Shown: positions 54,379 through 63,062, numbered from the stretch's first letter. The stretch is 64,000 nucleotides of DNA from Paracoccus albicereus (GCF_024359525.1 NZ_JAKZEU010000003.1:354701-418700); one strand, 5' to 3'. Notes: a model not told the origin generated them from the sequence alone. Made by a program: numbers and translations.

Positions 54379-54669
54379 ATGAAACCGTTCCTGACCCTTT
54401 TGGCAGCACCCGTCGTGCTGTCAGCCTGTGTCGTCGCGGTCCCTGTGCCGGGCCCGGGCGGCTCTGACCCATCGGCTGGTCCGGACACCTGCGGTGCGGC
54501 GGCCTATCAAGGCTACGTCGGACAACAGAGCCCTGCGATCACCGTGCCGCCCGGGACTGACTATCGGTCATATCGAACCGGCGATCCGGTCACGATGGAT
54601 TTCAACGAGAACCGGATCAACTTCGAATACGATCGACAAGGCGTCTTGGTGAAAGTCAGCTGCGGCTGA
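54379..54669 (+). CDS. I78 family peptidase inhibitor-like lipoprotein
   Basis: A 96-residue protein. Signal peptide with lipobox VLSAC (Cys at about residue 17), so probably lipid-anchored. The rest matches the I78 inhibitor fold: CGAAAYQGYVGQ, then RSYRTGDPVTMDFNENRINFEYD and a final VSCG cysteine. I78 proteins inhibit serine proteases of the subtilisin/elastase type. It is co-oriented with sodC, 11 bases downstream, and a bidirectional terminator follows. Confidence 0.83.
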   Translation: MKPFLTLLAAPVVLSACVVAVPVPGPGGSDPSAGPDTCGAAAYQGYVGQQSPAITVPPGTDYRSYRTGDPVTMDFNENRINFEYDRQGVLVKVSCG

Positions 54670-54674
54670 AAAAC

Positions 54675-54700
54675 AAGGGCCGGGTAATCCCCGGCCCTTT
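54675..54700. terminator. bidirectional intrinsic terminator
   Basis: AAGGGCCGGG and CCCGGCCCTT form a ten-base stem with a five-base loop between the I78 gene and the convergent small secreted protein gene. It has a T-run on the plus strand and AAAAAC before it for the minus strand. Confidence 0.82.
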
Positions 54701-54702
54701 CA

Positions 54703-55053
54703 TTATTGGCTCTCGGCCGCTGCTTCATCCGGCGCCGGGAACGGTCCCGTCAGTTCGGCGCTGCGATCCTGTTTGTCGAAGATACAGACCGACACTTCTT
54801 CGTAGCCGGGTTCATCGCCATCCTCGTCGCCGGGCACTGTGACGGTCATCAGCGCCGCGCCGTAGCTTTCCGTTCCGAACGGGTTCACCTGCGCCGTGAC
54901 CGTCGCGCCCTCTGGCGCCTCGACAAGTGCGGTGCAGGCGCCCTCGACCTCGGCGCGGAACTCTTCCCAGGCATCGTCCGACGAGGCGGTGGCAGGCACC
55001 GCAAGCCCTGCCAGCAATGCCGCCGCTATCCCGGTTGTGATGGAATGTCGCAT
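54703..55053 (-). CDS. small secreted acidic protein of unknown function
   Basis: A 116-residue protein I do not recognise. A clear Sec signal peptide ends near ATA-S (residue 24). The mature chain has two cysteines (about 39 and 88), likely one disulfide, and a strongly acidic stretch GDEDGDEPGYEE near 75. The final residues are Ala/Glu/Pro-rich. AAGGAGAAG supports ATG 55053. It stands between two I78-type inhibitor genes on the opposite strand and may be a further envelope or secreted inhibitor, but nothing proves it. Confidence 0.7.
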   Translation of the reverse strand: MRHSITTGIAAALLAGLAVPATASSDDAWEEFRAEVEGACTALVEAPEGATVTAQVNPFGTESYGAALMTVTVPGDEDGDEPGYEEVSVCIFDKQDRSAELTGPFPAPDEAAAESQ

Positions 55054-55135
55054 GTCTTCTCCTTTAAATCACGCGTCCCTGCCCGTAACCTTCCGGCATA
55101 TGCTTCGGTTCGATGACGATGATGGGAGGTCGCGG

Positions 55136-55411
55136 ATGAAGAACTGCCTTACCGCGATAATCCTGGCCCCTGTAGTCATGTCAGCCTGTGCGCCAACGTC
55201 CTCATCGGCTGATCGGCTGTCACCGGCGATCTGCCGAAGTGGCTCGCCCGCGGGCCTGGTGGGACGAAATATCGGGCAATTCGACATTCCGCGATCCGTC
55301 CCGAACCTGATCATATCACCGGGGATCGAGGTTCCGGACGAACGTCAGCCGGGACGGCTGCGCATCTTCGTCGACGACAAAGGCTGGATCGCGCGCGCTG
55401 AGTGCGAATAG
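55136..55411 (+). CDS. second I78-like lipoprotein
   Basis: A 91-residue protein with a lipobox (VMSAC, Cys at about 18). The remaining chain shows CRSGSPAGLVGRNIGQFDIP and ends RIFVDDKGWIARAEC, which resembles the I78 inhibitor pattern of a first-cysteine helix and a D(D/N)xGxIxxxxC end. Similarity to the 54379 protein is modest. GGGAGG before ATG 55136 fixes the start. It stops ten bases from the convergent transporter gene. Confidence 0.72.
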   Translation: MKNCLTAIILAPVVMSACAPTSSSADRLSPAICRSGSPAGLVGRNIGQFDIPRSVPNLIISPGIEVPDERQPGRLRIFVDDKGWIARAECE

Positions 55412-55420
55412 CGCGCGCTC

Positions 55421-56209
55421 TCAGTGACCGAGGATCTGGCTGAGGAACAGCTTGGTCCGCTCGGACTTGGGGTTGTTGAAAAACTCTTTTGGTGAGTTCT
55501 GTTCGACGATCTGACCCTGATCCATGAAGATGACCCGGTTCGCGACGGCCTGCGCAAAGCCCATTTCGTGGGTGACGCAGATCATGGTCATTCCTTCCTC
55601 GGCGAGCTCGATCATCGTGTCGAGAACTTCCTTGATCATCTCGGGGTCGAGCGCGCTGGTCGGTTCATCGAACAGCATGATCCGCGGCTGCATGCACAGG
55701 CTGCGTGCGATCGCCACCCGCTGCTGCTGACCGCCTGACAATTGTCCGGGATACTTGTTCGCCTGCTCGGGGATCTTCACTTTTTCCAAGAACCGCATCG
55801 CCGTCTGCTCGGCCTGCTTGCGCGGGACCTTGCGCACCCAGATCGGCGCCAGCGTGCAGTTTTCCAGCACCGTCAGGTGCGGGAACAGGTTGAAGTGCTG
55901 GAACACCATGCCGACTTCGGACCGCACCTTGTCGATGTTTTTGATGTCGCTCGTCAGCTCGATCCCGTCCACGACGATCCGGCCGGACTGATGCTCCTCA
56001 AGCCGGTTGATACAACGGATCAGCGTCGATTTGCCCGACCCGGACGGACCGGCGATCACGATCCGCTCGCCCCGATGGACGGTCAGATCGATGTCGCGCA
56101 GCACGTGGAAGGTGCCGTACCACTTGTTCATGTTCGCAATTTCGATCGCGACTTCATCGCTGACCTGCATCTGGCTGCGGTCGATCTGGCGTTCGCTGGT
56201 CTCGGTCAT
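55421..56209 (-). CDS. bztD: polar amino-acid ABC transporter ATP-binding protein
   Basis: A 262-residue ATPase driving amino-acid import (AapP/BztD). Walker [10 protein letters not shown] near residue 54, signature [15 protein letters not shown], Walker [14 protein letters not shown] and [15 protein letters not shown] are all present. It is the last gene of the four-gene operon and binds the two permeases. The N-terminal 20 residues are an extra family-specific leader. A 12-base gap separates it from bztC. Confidence 0.94.
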   Translation of the reverse strand: MTETSERQIDRSQMQVSDEVAIEIANMNKWYGTFHVLRDIDLTVHRGERIVIAGPSGSGKSTLIRCINRLEEHQSGRIVVDGIELTSDIKNIDKVRSEVGMVFQHFNLFPHLTVLENCTLAPIWVRKVPRKQAEQTAMRFLEKVKIPEQANKYPGQLSGGQQQRVAIARSLCMQPRIMLFDEPTSALDPEMIKEVLDTMIELAEEGMTMICVTHEMGFAQAVANRVIFMDQGQIVEQNSPKEFFNNPKSERTKLFLSQILGH

Positions 56210-56221
56210 GGCGTCAGGCCC

Positions 56222-57676
56222 TTATCGGTGGTCGCGCTGCAGCCGGCGTTCCAGATACATGGAATAACGCGACATGCTGAAGCAGATGATGAAGAAAATG
56301 GCGCCGGTAAAGATGAACGGCTCCCAGTAGACGCCTTTCCAGGCGAAGTTCGCGCGCACGAAGTCCGAAATCCCCTTCAGCGGATCGAAGAGGCCCACGA
56401 ACACCACCAGCGTCGTGTCCTTGAACATGCCGATGAAGGTCGAGACGATGCCCGGAATCGAAATCTTCAGCGCCTGAGGCAGGATGATCAGCCGCTGCGC
56501 CTTCCAGTAATCAAGGCCAAGCGCGTCCGCGGCCTCATATTGCCCCTTGGGCAATGCCGCCAGACCACCACGGATCACCTCGGCCATGTAGGCGGCGGCG
56601 AAGATCGTCACCATGATGATGACACGCAGGATGATGTCGAAATTCGTGCCTGGCGGCAGGAAATAGTTCAGCAGCAGCGAGGCGACGAACAGCAGCGTGA
56701 TCAGCGGCACGCCGCGGATGAACTCGATGAACACGACCGCGAGCTTGTTGACCAAGAACATGTCAGAGCGACGCGCGAGTGCGAGGATGATCCCCAAGGG
56801 CAGCGACAGTGCGATGCCCGCGACCCCGATGGTGATCGACAACAGGAAGCCGCCGAACTGATCGGAATCGATCGCGGTGATATCCAGCGGGATCAGCGAT
56901 TGCAGATCCTCTGCGGCGTCACCCGCGACGAACAGCAGCAGGGCCAGCGTCACCGCCACGCCCGCAATCACCGCGATCAGCGGTGAAATGCGCACCGACA
57001 AGCGCCAGGCCAGCCAGCCAAGCGCGACGGAGGCCAGGACGGAAAGCTCACCCCAAGCCGATCCGCCCCACAGCATCCACACGCCCAGCAGCGGATAAAG
57101 GGCCGAGAAGATCAGCAGCCAAGGTGCGTTGCGTTCGGCGACCACGACAGCGCCGATCATGACGATGGCGGCGAAGACCAGCCATGGCAGCGGCGCGCCG
57201 ACCATCACCGACAGGATCAACGTCGCAGCGGCGGCGACGATCAGGACGATACGTCGGATTCGCACGGATTCGGAAAACAGGACCGGCGCCAGCGCGACGA
57301 ACAGGAAACCGAAGGCAATGATCGGGCGGAAATACAGTTCGCGCGGGTAGAAGCCGAACATGTATTGGTGCCAGCGCTCGCGGATGACGGCCCAGCAGGC
57401 CCCGCGCGCATCCTCACCCCAGGTTGCGGCGATGATTTCGCGGCATTGCGTCAGGCTTTCGGCGTTCCAGACGGAATGGGCGAACCAGTCCCAGAAATGA
57501 CTGACGAGAAACCAGATGATCAGCAGCCCCAGGATTGTAAGGATCGTGTTGATCGGGCCGGAGAACAGGTTCGCGCGCAGCCAGTGCAAAGCGCCCGTTT
57601 CGCGGTTGGGCGGCGGCTGCTGGGGCAGCATCGTGTCGCGCACGAAGGGAACGGTCTGGGCGTGCAATTCGCTCAT
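56222..57676 (-). CDS. bztC: polar amino-acid ABC transporter permease (AapM/BztC)
   Basis: A 484-residue inner-membrane permease. The core C-terminal half has the ATPase-contact loop RGGLAALPKGQYEAADALGL and LPQALKISIPGIVSTFIGMFKDTTL. The N-terminal half holds several extra hydrophobic segments (about residues 105-260), making the protein longer than AapM of Rhizobium and somewhat longer than Rhodobacter BztC. It begins one base after the bztB stop. It pairs with BztB to form the channel. Confidence 0.92.
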   Translation of the reverse strand: MSELHAQTVPFVRDTMLPQQPPPNRETGALHWLRANLFSGPINTILTILGLLIIWFLVSHFWDWFAHSVWNAESLTQCREIIAATWGEDARGACWAVIRERWHQYMFGFYPRELYFRPIIAFGFLFVALAPVLFSESVRIRRIVLIVAAAATLILSVMVGAPLPWLVFAAIVMIGAVVVAERNAPWLLIFSALYPLLGVWMLWGGSAWGELSVLASVALGWLAWRLSVRISPLIAVIAGVAVTLALLLFVAGDAAEDLQSLIPLDITAIDSDQFGGFLLSITIGVAGIALSLPLGIILALARRSDMFLVNKLAVVFIEFIRGVPLITLLFVASLLLNYFLPPGTNFDIILRVIIMVTIFAAAYMAEVIRGGLAALPKGQYEAADALGLDYWKAQRLIILPQALKISIPGIVSTFIGMFKDTTLVVFVGLFDPLKGISDFVRANFAWKGVYWEPFIFTGAIFFIICFSMSRYSMYLERRLQRDHR

Positions 57677-57677
57677 C

Positions 57678-58934
57678 TCAGCGTTCCTTCAGCTTCACAC
57701 GATTGTTGTGGATGTTCATCACGCCCGAAATGACCAGGCTGAGCGCAAGATAGATCAGCATCATCAGAACGATCGCCTCAAGCTCTCGTCCCGTCTGGTT
57801 CAGCGTGGTTCCGCCCAACGTTCCGCGCAGGTCCATGTAGCCGACCGCGATCGCCAACGATGAGTTCTTAGTCAGGTTCAGGTATTGCGAGATCAGCGGG
57901 GGAATGATCACCCGCAGCGCTTGCGGCAGGATCACCAGGTTCATCGTCTTGTTGGAACGCATCCCAAGCGCATAGGCCGCCTCGGTCTGGCCACGGCTGA
58001 CGGCGAGGATACCGGCACGCACGATTTCCGCGATGAAAGCGCCGGTATAAAGCGTCAGCGCGAGCCATAGCGCGACGAAGGCGTTCTGGACGTTCAGCCC
58101 GCCGCCGAAGTTGAAGCCCTTCAGCTCCGGTGGGATCAGGTGCAGGCCGAAATACCAGATCAGCAGCAACGACGGCACCACCATGATCGCGAGGTTGATC
58201 CACCACGTCGTCGGACGGTCGCCCGTTCTGTCCTGCGTCCGCTGCGCCCAGGCCAGCACCGCCTTACGCACGAACCAGCCGCCGATCAACACGACCGCGA
58301 AAGCGATCGTCGCCCAATCGATGAGGATTCGCGCACCCAGGTCCAGTTCGCCCGGATCGTTGGTCAGGCCCAGCGTCGGGATCGCTGTATAGCGATTGGT
58401 CAGCGCGACATTGTCGAAAAGGATCATCGACCAGGCCGGGTCGTCACCACGATAGGCCGAGGGCGCAGGCAGGATCTCGGTGAAGATCGCGTAGATGATC
58501 AGGATCCACAGCAGCAGCGGGATGTTGCGGAACATCTCGACATAGATCGTCATCAGTCTGGCAAAAAGCCAGTTGTTCGACAACCGCGCGACCCCGACGG
58601 CAACCCCGAGGATTGTTGCGGCAATACATCCCAGGAAAGAGATGATGATGGTGTTCAGAAGCCCGACGATGGTCGCGCGAAGATGCGTATCGTTAGACGT
58701 GTAGGGGATCGGGGGTGACGGGATGTCATAGCCCGCTCGCGACCACAGAAAGCCGAAATCGAAGTCCTTGCCCATCGCCCGCAGGTTCTGGATCGTGTTC
58801 CCGACCAGCCACCAGGCCGCGGCCATGACCAGGATGAAGACGACGACCTGGATCGTCAGCGACCGATAGCGCCGGTCGTAGATCAGCATGCTCGGGCGGA
58901 ACGACGGCTGTGCCGGTGCCGTGATGTCTGACAT
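57678..58934 (-). CDS. bztB: polar amino-acid ABC transporter permease (AapQ/BztB)
   Basis: A 418-residue permease. The contact loop VRAGILAVSRGQTEAAYALGM and LPQALRVIIPPLISQYLNLTKNSSLAIAVGYMDL are the family marks. About eight membrane helices are predicted. The start ATG 58934 has GGGGAAA upstream; an in-frame ATG at 58976 would add 14 residues. It is separated from bztA by a strong hairpin. Confidence 0.92.
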   Translation of the reverse strand: MSDITAPAQPSFRPSMLIYDRRYRSLTIQVVVFILVMAAAWWLVGNTIQNLRAMGKDFDFGFLWSRAGYDIPSPPIPYTSNDTHLRATIVGLLNTIIISFLGCIAATILGVAVGVARLSNNWLFARLMTIYVEMFRNIPLLLWILIIYAIFTEILPAPSAYRGDDPAWSMILFDNVALTNRYTAIPTLGLTNDPGELDLGARILIDWATIAFAVVLIGGWFVRKAVLAWAQRTQDRTGDRPTTWWINLAIMVVPSLLLIWYFGLHLIPPELKGFNFGGGLNVQNAFVALWLALTLYTGAFIAEIVRAGILAVSRGQTEAAYALGMRSNKTMNLVILPQALRVIIPPLISQYLNLTKNSSLAIAVGYMDLRGTLGGTTLNQTGRELEAIVLMMLIYLALSLVISGVMNIHNNRVKLKER

Positions 58935-58997
58935 GGATTTCCCCTGTTCCGGATCGTCGGCTTTGCGCCGTATCAAATGACCGGATTATCGTTTGTG

Positions 58998-59027
58998 GGA
59001 CGGGCGGGGTTCGATCCCCGCCCGTCC
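58998..59027 (-). terminator. intercistronic hairpin between bztA and bztB
   Basis: GGACGGGCGGGG and CCCCGCCCGTCC form a perfect twelve-base stem with a six-base loop, 18 bases beyond the bztA stop. No long T-run follows on the minus strand. It can trim or protect the bztA end of the mRNA and so raise the ratio of binding protein to permeases. Confidence 0.7.
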
Positions 59028-59044
59028 GTCTTTGTCGTCAGATC

Positions 59045-60070
59045 TTACCGGAACGGCGGGGCGTACATCAGGCCGCCCTGGGTCCACTGCGCGTTCAGAC
59101 CGCGTGCCAGACCGATCGGGGTCTGCTCGCCGATGGTGGCCGCAAAGATCTCGCCATAATTGCCGCTGGCGGCGATGGCACGCTTGGCCCACTCGTTGTC
59201 CAGACCCATCATCGCGCCCAGTTCGTCCGAAGTGCCCAGCAGGCGCTGGACTTCGGGATTGGCGGAGTTCGCCGACAGCTCTTCGAGATTGGTCGAGGTC
59301 ACGCCGTATTCCTCGGCCGCGATCAGCGCGTTCAACGTCCAGCGGACGATGTCGCCCCAGTTGTTGTCGCCGTGGCGAACCGCCGGCCCAAGCGGCTCTT
59401 TCGAGATGATCTCGGGCAGGATGATGTGATTTTCGGGGTCCGCGAAGGCCGCACGGGTCGCGGCGAGGCCCGAAGCGTCGGTCGTGTAGGCGTCACAGGC
59501 CCCGGCCATGTACTGCTGCTCGCCCTCGGCATTGCTGTCGATGTTGACAGGCTGGTAGCTCATGTTGTTGGCGCGGAAATAATCGGCCAGGTTCAACTCG
59601 GTCGTGGTGCCGGTCTGGATGCAGATCGTGGCGCCATCAAGCTCCTTGGCGCTGGTGACGCCCAGGTCCTTGTTCACCATGAAGCCCTGGCCGTCGTAGT
59701 AGTTGACGCCCACGAAATCGAGCTTGAGGTCGGTGTCGCGCGAGTACGTCCAGGTCGAGTTCCGCGCCAGCACGTCCACCTCGCCCGAGGACAACGCGGT
59801 GAAGCGCGTCTGACCGGTCGTGGGCACGTATTTGACCTTCGACGGATCGCCCAGCACGGCGGCGGCGACGGCCTTGCACACAGCGATGTCGAAACCGGCC
59901 CAGTTGCCGTTTGCATCGGGTGCGGCAAAGCCGACAAGCCCGGTGTTGACGCCGCAGATCAATTCGTCGCGGGCTTTGACTTCTGCAAGCGTGTCGCCTT
60001 CGGCGGCAAAGGCCCCGCCGCCCAGCAGGGTGGCCGCGGTCAGCGTGCCGAGGAATGCCGTTCTTTTCAT
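59045..60070 (-). CDS. bztA: polar amino-acid ABC transporter substrate-binding protein (AapJ/BztA)
   Basis: A 341-residue periplasmic binding protein with a Sec signal peptide (to about residue 22, AFA-A). ELICGVNTGLVGFAAPDANGNWAGFDIAVCKAVAAAVLGD starts the binding domain, and TGQTRFTALSSGEVDVLARNSTWTYSRDT and AYTTDASGLAATR follow. Relatives bind glutamate, glutamine, aspartate and asparagine. AGAGGTAG precedes ATG 60070. The operon runs bztA-B-C-D. Confidence 0.94.
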   Translation of the reverse strand: MKRTAFLGTLTAATLLGGGAFAAEGDTLAEVKARDELICGVNTGLVGFAAPDANGNWAGFDIAVCKAVAAAVLGDPSKVKYVPTTGQTRFTALSSGEVDVLARNSTWTYSRDTDLKLDFVGVNYYDGQGFMVNKDLGVTSAKELDGATICIQTGTTTELNLADYFRANNMSYQPVNIDSNAEGEQQYMAGACDAYTTDASGLAATRAAFADPENHIILPEIISKEPLGPAVRHGDNNWGDIVRWTLNALIAAEEYGVTSTNLEELSANSANPEVQRLLGTSDELGAMMGLDNEWAKRAIAASGNYGEIFAATIGEQTPIGLARGLNAQWTQGGLMYAPPFR

Positions 60071-60113
60071 ATCTACCTCTCTGTAGGGTCCCGAAATCGG
60101 GTCGGTCTGTCGC

Positions 60114-60131
60114 GGGATCTTGGTTGATCCC
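60114..60131 (-). repeat. hairpin in the bztA leader
   Basis: GGGATC and GATCCC form a perfect six-base stem with a six-base loop in the 5' leader of the transporter mRNA, about 45 bases before the start codon. A second, smaller CCCGA-AAT-CGGG element lies closer to the gene. They could affect mRNA stability or be a regulator site. Confidence 0.4.
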
Positions 60132-60184
60132 TGCTTGTCAGCGCGTCCCCGCCCGGCGCGGAACGGCGATGCGCAATAGGCGGC

Positions 60185-60212
60185 ATTGTGCCGATACAAG
60201 CATCAGCGTCAA
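60185..60212 (-). promoter_or_regulatory. predicted bzt operon promoter
   Basis: On the minus strand TTGACG (60212-60207) and CACAAT (60190-60185) are 16 bases apart. The leader to the bztA start would be about 108 bases long and contains the GGGATC hairpin. Confidence 0.55.
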
Positions 60213-60238
60213 GAAAGAACCCCTGAGAGGGACAGGGT

Positions 60239-60952
60239 TCAATCGGGACGCGAAAGCTGCCAGAGCCGTTCTGCCGCGCGCATAGCCTCGCGCCGAGCCT
60301 CGGCCGCCGCTTCTGCTTCGTCGTCGCGACCCCAGCGTTCGGATTGGAAATTCTCGTCAATCCGCGACAGGTCATGCGCTTCGTCGGCCGACAACCGACC
60401 ACGCGTCACTGCTAGCCCCAGCACCAGCGATCCGGGCAGCGTCACCAGATCATGCAGCGCCGTCAGGCCGAAATCGTCATGCCCCCGGACCGCGGCCAGC
60501 AACCGCTCCAACGCGGCGCCATCCTGTTCGACCGGCAGGACGCCATGGGTGATCCGCAACGGCGCGTTAAGGTCGCGGGCGGCCCAATCGACCAGCGGAT
60601 CCCATCCGCGTGCCTGAAGATCGACCAGCGACTGCGGTTCGTCTGCCCGATAGGACAGCAGATCCGTGCCACCATATTCGGCAAGCATAGCCGCGACCGC
60701 GTCGAATTGCGGCCTCACCTTTTCGATTGCAGAGTTCGCGGCGCGCGTCAGCGGCATGTCCTGGGGCACGATCACGTCTCCGACGGCATCCCATTCGGCA
60801 GCGACGGCCTCGGCCAGTCTCTGCGTCGGCAGCACGAGCGACAGCTTGCCCGGTGTCCGCAGTGGTCGCGCGTCGAGCATGACCTCTGAACCGCCCTCGA
60901 CCGGTTTGACGTGGACCGTCTTCCAGAACCGGCGCGCTTTCCATTCACTCAT
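60239..60952 (-). CDS. ATP12 family F1-ATPase assembly chaperone
   Basis: A 237-residue protein of the ATP12 family, which in mitochondria binds the alpha subunit of F1 during ATP synthase assembly. Conserved points are KARRFWKTVHV near residue 4, LDARPLRTPGK near 27, VAAEWDAVGDVIVPQDMPLTRAAN and DLLSYRADEPQSLVDLQ near 98. Such homologues occur mainly in alphaproteobacteria. The ATG 60952 overlaps the HAD gene stop by four bases. Last gene of the rarA-crcB-rluC-HAD-ATP12 string. Confidence 0.92.
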   Translation of the reverse strand: MSEWKARRFWKTVHVKPVEGGSEVMLDARPLRTPGKLSLVLPTQRLAEAVAAEWDAVGDVIVPQDMPLTRAANSAIEKVRPQFDAVAAMLAEYGGTDLLSYRADEPQSLVDLQARGWDPLVDWAARDLNAPLRITHGVLPVEQDGAALERLLAAVRGHDDFGLTALHDLVTLPGSLVLGLAVTRGRLSADEAHDLSRIDENFQSERWGRDDEAEAAAEARREAMRAAERLWQLSRPD

Positions 60953-61617
60953 CGCGAACCCTCCGCGACCCAATGGTCGATCGCCCGCGTCAGCGCGCTG
61001 AAATCCGATGCGACCAGCACCGCACCCGATGCCTTCAAGTCAGCGGCGGCATGATATCCCCAGCCCACGCCAAACCCGGTGACGCCCGCTGCGACCGCCA
61101 TCGCCATGTCGAAACTGGTGTCGCCGACCATGACGGCGTCCACCGCATCGACCCCGGTCTCGGCGAGCGCCGAATGCAACATCGCGGGATGCGGTTTCGA
61201 GGGGTGGCCATCGGCGGTTTGCAGGCTGACGAAGCGTCCCTGCAGCCCGTGGTGCTGCAGCATCACATCAAGTCCGCGCCGTCCCTTGCCCGTTGCGACG
61301 GCCAACAGCAGGTCGTCACGCGCACCAAGCGCATCCAGACATTCCTGCGCGCCAGGGTAAAGCGGCGCATTCTCCGGCACGTGGCGTTCGTGGAAGGCGG
61401 CGCGGTAGCCATCTGCCAGACGGGCGTGCATGGCCTCGTCCGCGTCAGGCGCCAGCCGCGCGATCGCATGGGGAAGCGACAGGCCGACGGTCTCCAGCAC
61501 CGCGTCCAACCCCGGCGCGGGCAGACCAGCGCGATCGAATGCGTGGCCCATGCCCCGGTGGATGTGATGCTGGCTATCGACCAAAGTTCCATCCACGTCG
61601 AAGATGATCAGCTTCAT
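60949..61617 (-). CDS. HAD family hydrolase (phosphoglycolate phosphatase-like)
   Basis: A 222-residue HAD-IA phosphatase. Motif I IFDVDGTLVDSQ holds the nucleophile Asp; motif II is AVATGKG, motif III lysine lies in SKPHPAML, and motif IV is VGDTSFDM. The substrate may be phosphoglycolate or a sugar or nucleotide phosphate. The ATG 61617 overlaps the rluC-like stop, and its stop overlaps the ATP12 start, both by four bases. Confidence 0.88.
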   Translation of the reverse strand: MKLIIFDVDGTLVDSQHHIHRGMGHAFDRAGLPAPGLDAVLETVGLSLPHAIARLAPDADEAMHARLADGYRAAFHERHVPENAPLYPGAQECLDALGARDDLLLAVATGKGRRGLDVMLQHHGLQGRFVSLQTADGHPSKPHPAMLHSALAETGVDAVDAVMVGDTSFDMAMAVAAGVTGFGVGWGYHAAADLKASGAVLVASDFSALTRAIDHWVAEGSR

Positions 61618-62660
61618 TCGACATCCTCGAACGGGTCGGCAGGCACGTCGGCCTCGGCCCATCCCAGCATCTTCCAACTGCGGGCCATGTGCTCGGGCAG
61701 AGGCGCGGTGATGGTGATCCGCTCGCCCGTGACCGGGTGGTCAAAGGACAGGCTGCGGGCGTGAAGGTGCAGCTTGCGGCTGATCTCTCCACCAAGCTGG
61801 GCGCCCCAGCCGTCGCCCAGGTTTTCCTGACCCGATCCGCCATACTTGCCGTCACCCACGATCGGGTGTCCGATCTCGGCCATGTGCGCCCTCAGCTGGT
61901 GGGTGCGGCCGGTGATCGGCACCAGCGCACACCAGCTTGCGCGCGTCGCCAGCGCGTCGAGCACGGCGTAGTCGGTGGTCGCCCGCTTCGCGCCCTCGGT
62001 CGTGTCGATATCCTTGGGGTGGATCGCACGCATGCGCTCGCCCTCGCCCCCGCGGCCGTGACCGCCTGCCTTGACCAAACCGAAACGGATCGTGCCCATA
62101 CGCGGCTGCGGGACACCGGCCACGGCAGCCCAGTAGATCTTGCGGGTCGTGCGATGGCGGAACGCCTCGGACAAGCCCCGCGCGACCCGGTCTGTCCGGG
62201 CTAGCAGCAGGACCCCCGACGTGTCCTTGTCCAGCCGGTGGACCAGCTTCGGACGCTCCTTGTAGCCGAACATCAGCGCCGGGGTCAGCCCGTCCACATG
62301 CCGGTCGCCCTGCCCGCTGCCACCTTGGCTGGGCAAACCTGCAGGCTTGTTGAGCGCGATGATGTGCTGGTCCTTCCACAAGACGGCCGCCTGGATCATC
62401 GCCTCGTCCGATTGCGAGACCGCAGGCTTCGCCTTCGGTGCCGGCGCTTCGACGTCGGGCAGCGGCGGCACGCGCACTTCCTGCCCCGCCTCGATCCGGG
62501 TGTTGCCCTTCACGCGGCCGCCATCCACGCGAAGTTCGCCCTTGCGGCACATCTTCTCGACGGCGCCTTGGGTCAGTTGCGGGAACTTCTTCTTCAGCCA
62601 GCGGTCCAGCCGCTGATCGCCCTCCCCGTCAGCGACGCGAATGGTCTGAACGCCGCTCAT
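61614..62660 (-). CDS. rluC: RluA family 23S rRNA pseudouridine synthase (RluC type)
   Basis: A 348-residue enzyme that converts uridine to pseudouridine. The N-terminal S4 domain (DQRLDRWLKKKFPQLTQGAVEKMCRKGELRVDG, residues 15-47) binds RNA. The catalytic Asp is in LVHRLDKDTSGVLLLA, followed by TGRTHQLRAHM. By its S4 domain and size it fits RluC/RluD; I favour RluC, but RluD is possible. It overlaps crcB and the HAD gene by four bases. Confidence 0.85.
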   Translation of the reverse strand: MSGVQTIRVADGEGDQRLDRWLKKKFPQLTQGAVEKMCRKGELRVDGGRVKGNTRIEAGQEVRVPPLPDVEAPAPKAKPAVSQSDEAMIQAAVLWKDQHIIALNKPAGLPSQGGSGQGDRHVDGLTPALMFGYKERPKLVHRLDKDTSGVLLLARTDRVARGLSEAFRHRTTRKIYWAAVAGVPQPRMGTIRFGLVKAGGHGRGGEGERMRAIHPKDIDTTEGAKRATTDYAVLDALATRASWCALVPITGRTHQLRAHMAEIGHPIVGDGKYGGSGQENLGDGWGAQLGGEISRKLHLHARSLSFDHPVTGERITITAPLPEHMARSWKMLGWAEADVPADPFEDVE

Positions 62661-63031
62661 GCCCACAACCCCCGTCCGACGGTGATCCCCGCGATGACGG
62701 CAATGATCGACAACACGACCGAGCCCACGATGTAGATCGCAGCGCCGCCGGCCTGTCCGCGTTCCCACAGGGTCAACGCGTCGAGCGAGAAGGCCGAAAA
62801 GGTGGTGAATCCACCCAGTACACCAGTCAGCAGCAACGGTGCGTAAGCGTTGCCCCAGCGATGCGCCATCAGCGCCGCTAGAATACCCATGACGAAGCTG
62901 CCCACGACATTGACCACGCCGGTCGCAATCGGAAAGCCGGGACCGTGCCAGGCGATCGCTCGATAGACACCGTAGCGGGCCGTCGCACCGATCGCGCTGC
63001 CCAGGGCCACTTGCAGAAACGGGTTCATCAT
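62657..63031 (-). CDS. crcB: fluoride ion exporter CrcB/Fluc
   Basis: A 124-residue membrane protein of four helices working as an antiparallel dimer. The Fluc signatures GAIGATARYGV-like start, NVVGSFVMG with the pore asparagine near residue 40, and GFTTFSAFSLD near 76 are kept. It exports toxic fluoride. ATG 63031 and ATG 63028 are adjacent and both possible. No fluoride riboswitch was recognised upstream, where rarA is close. Confidence 0.94.
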   Translation of the reverse strand: MMNPFLQVALGSAIGATARYGVYRAIAWHGPGFPIATGVVNVVGSFVMGILAALMAHRWGNAYAPLLLTGVLGGFTTFSAFSLDALTLWERGQAGGAAIYIVGSVVLSIIAVIAGITVGRGLWA

Positions 63032-63062
63032 GGCGGCTAAGTGTGCGCCTGCGGAGCCGAAG

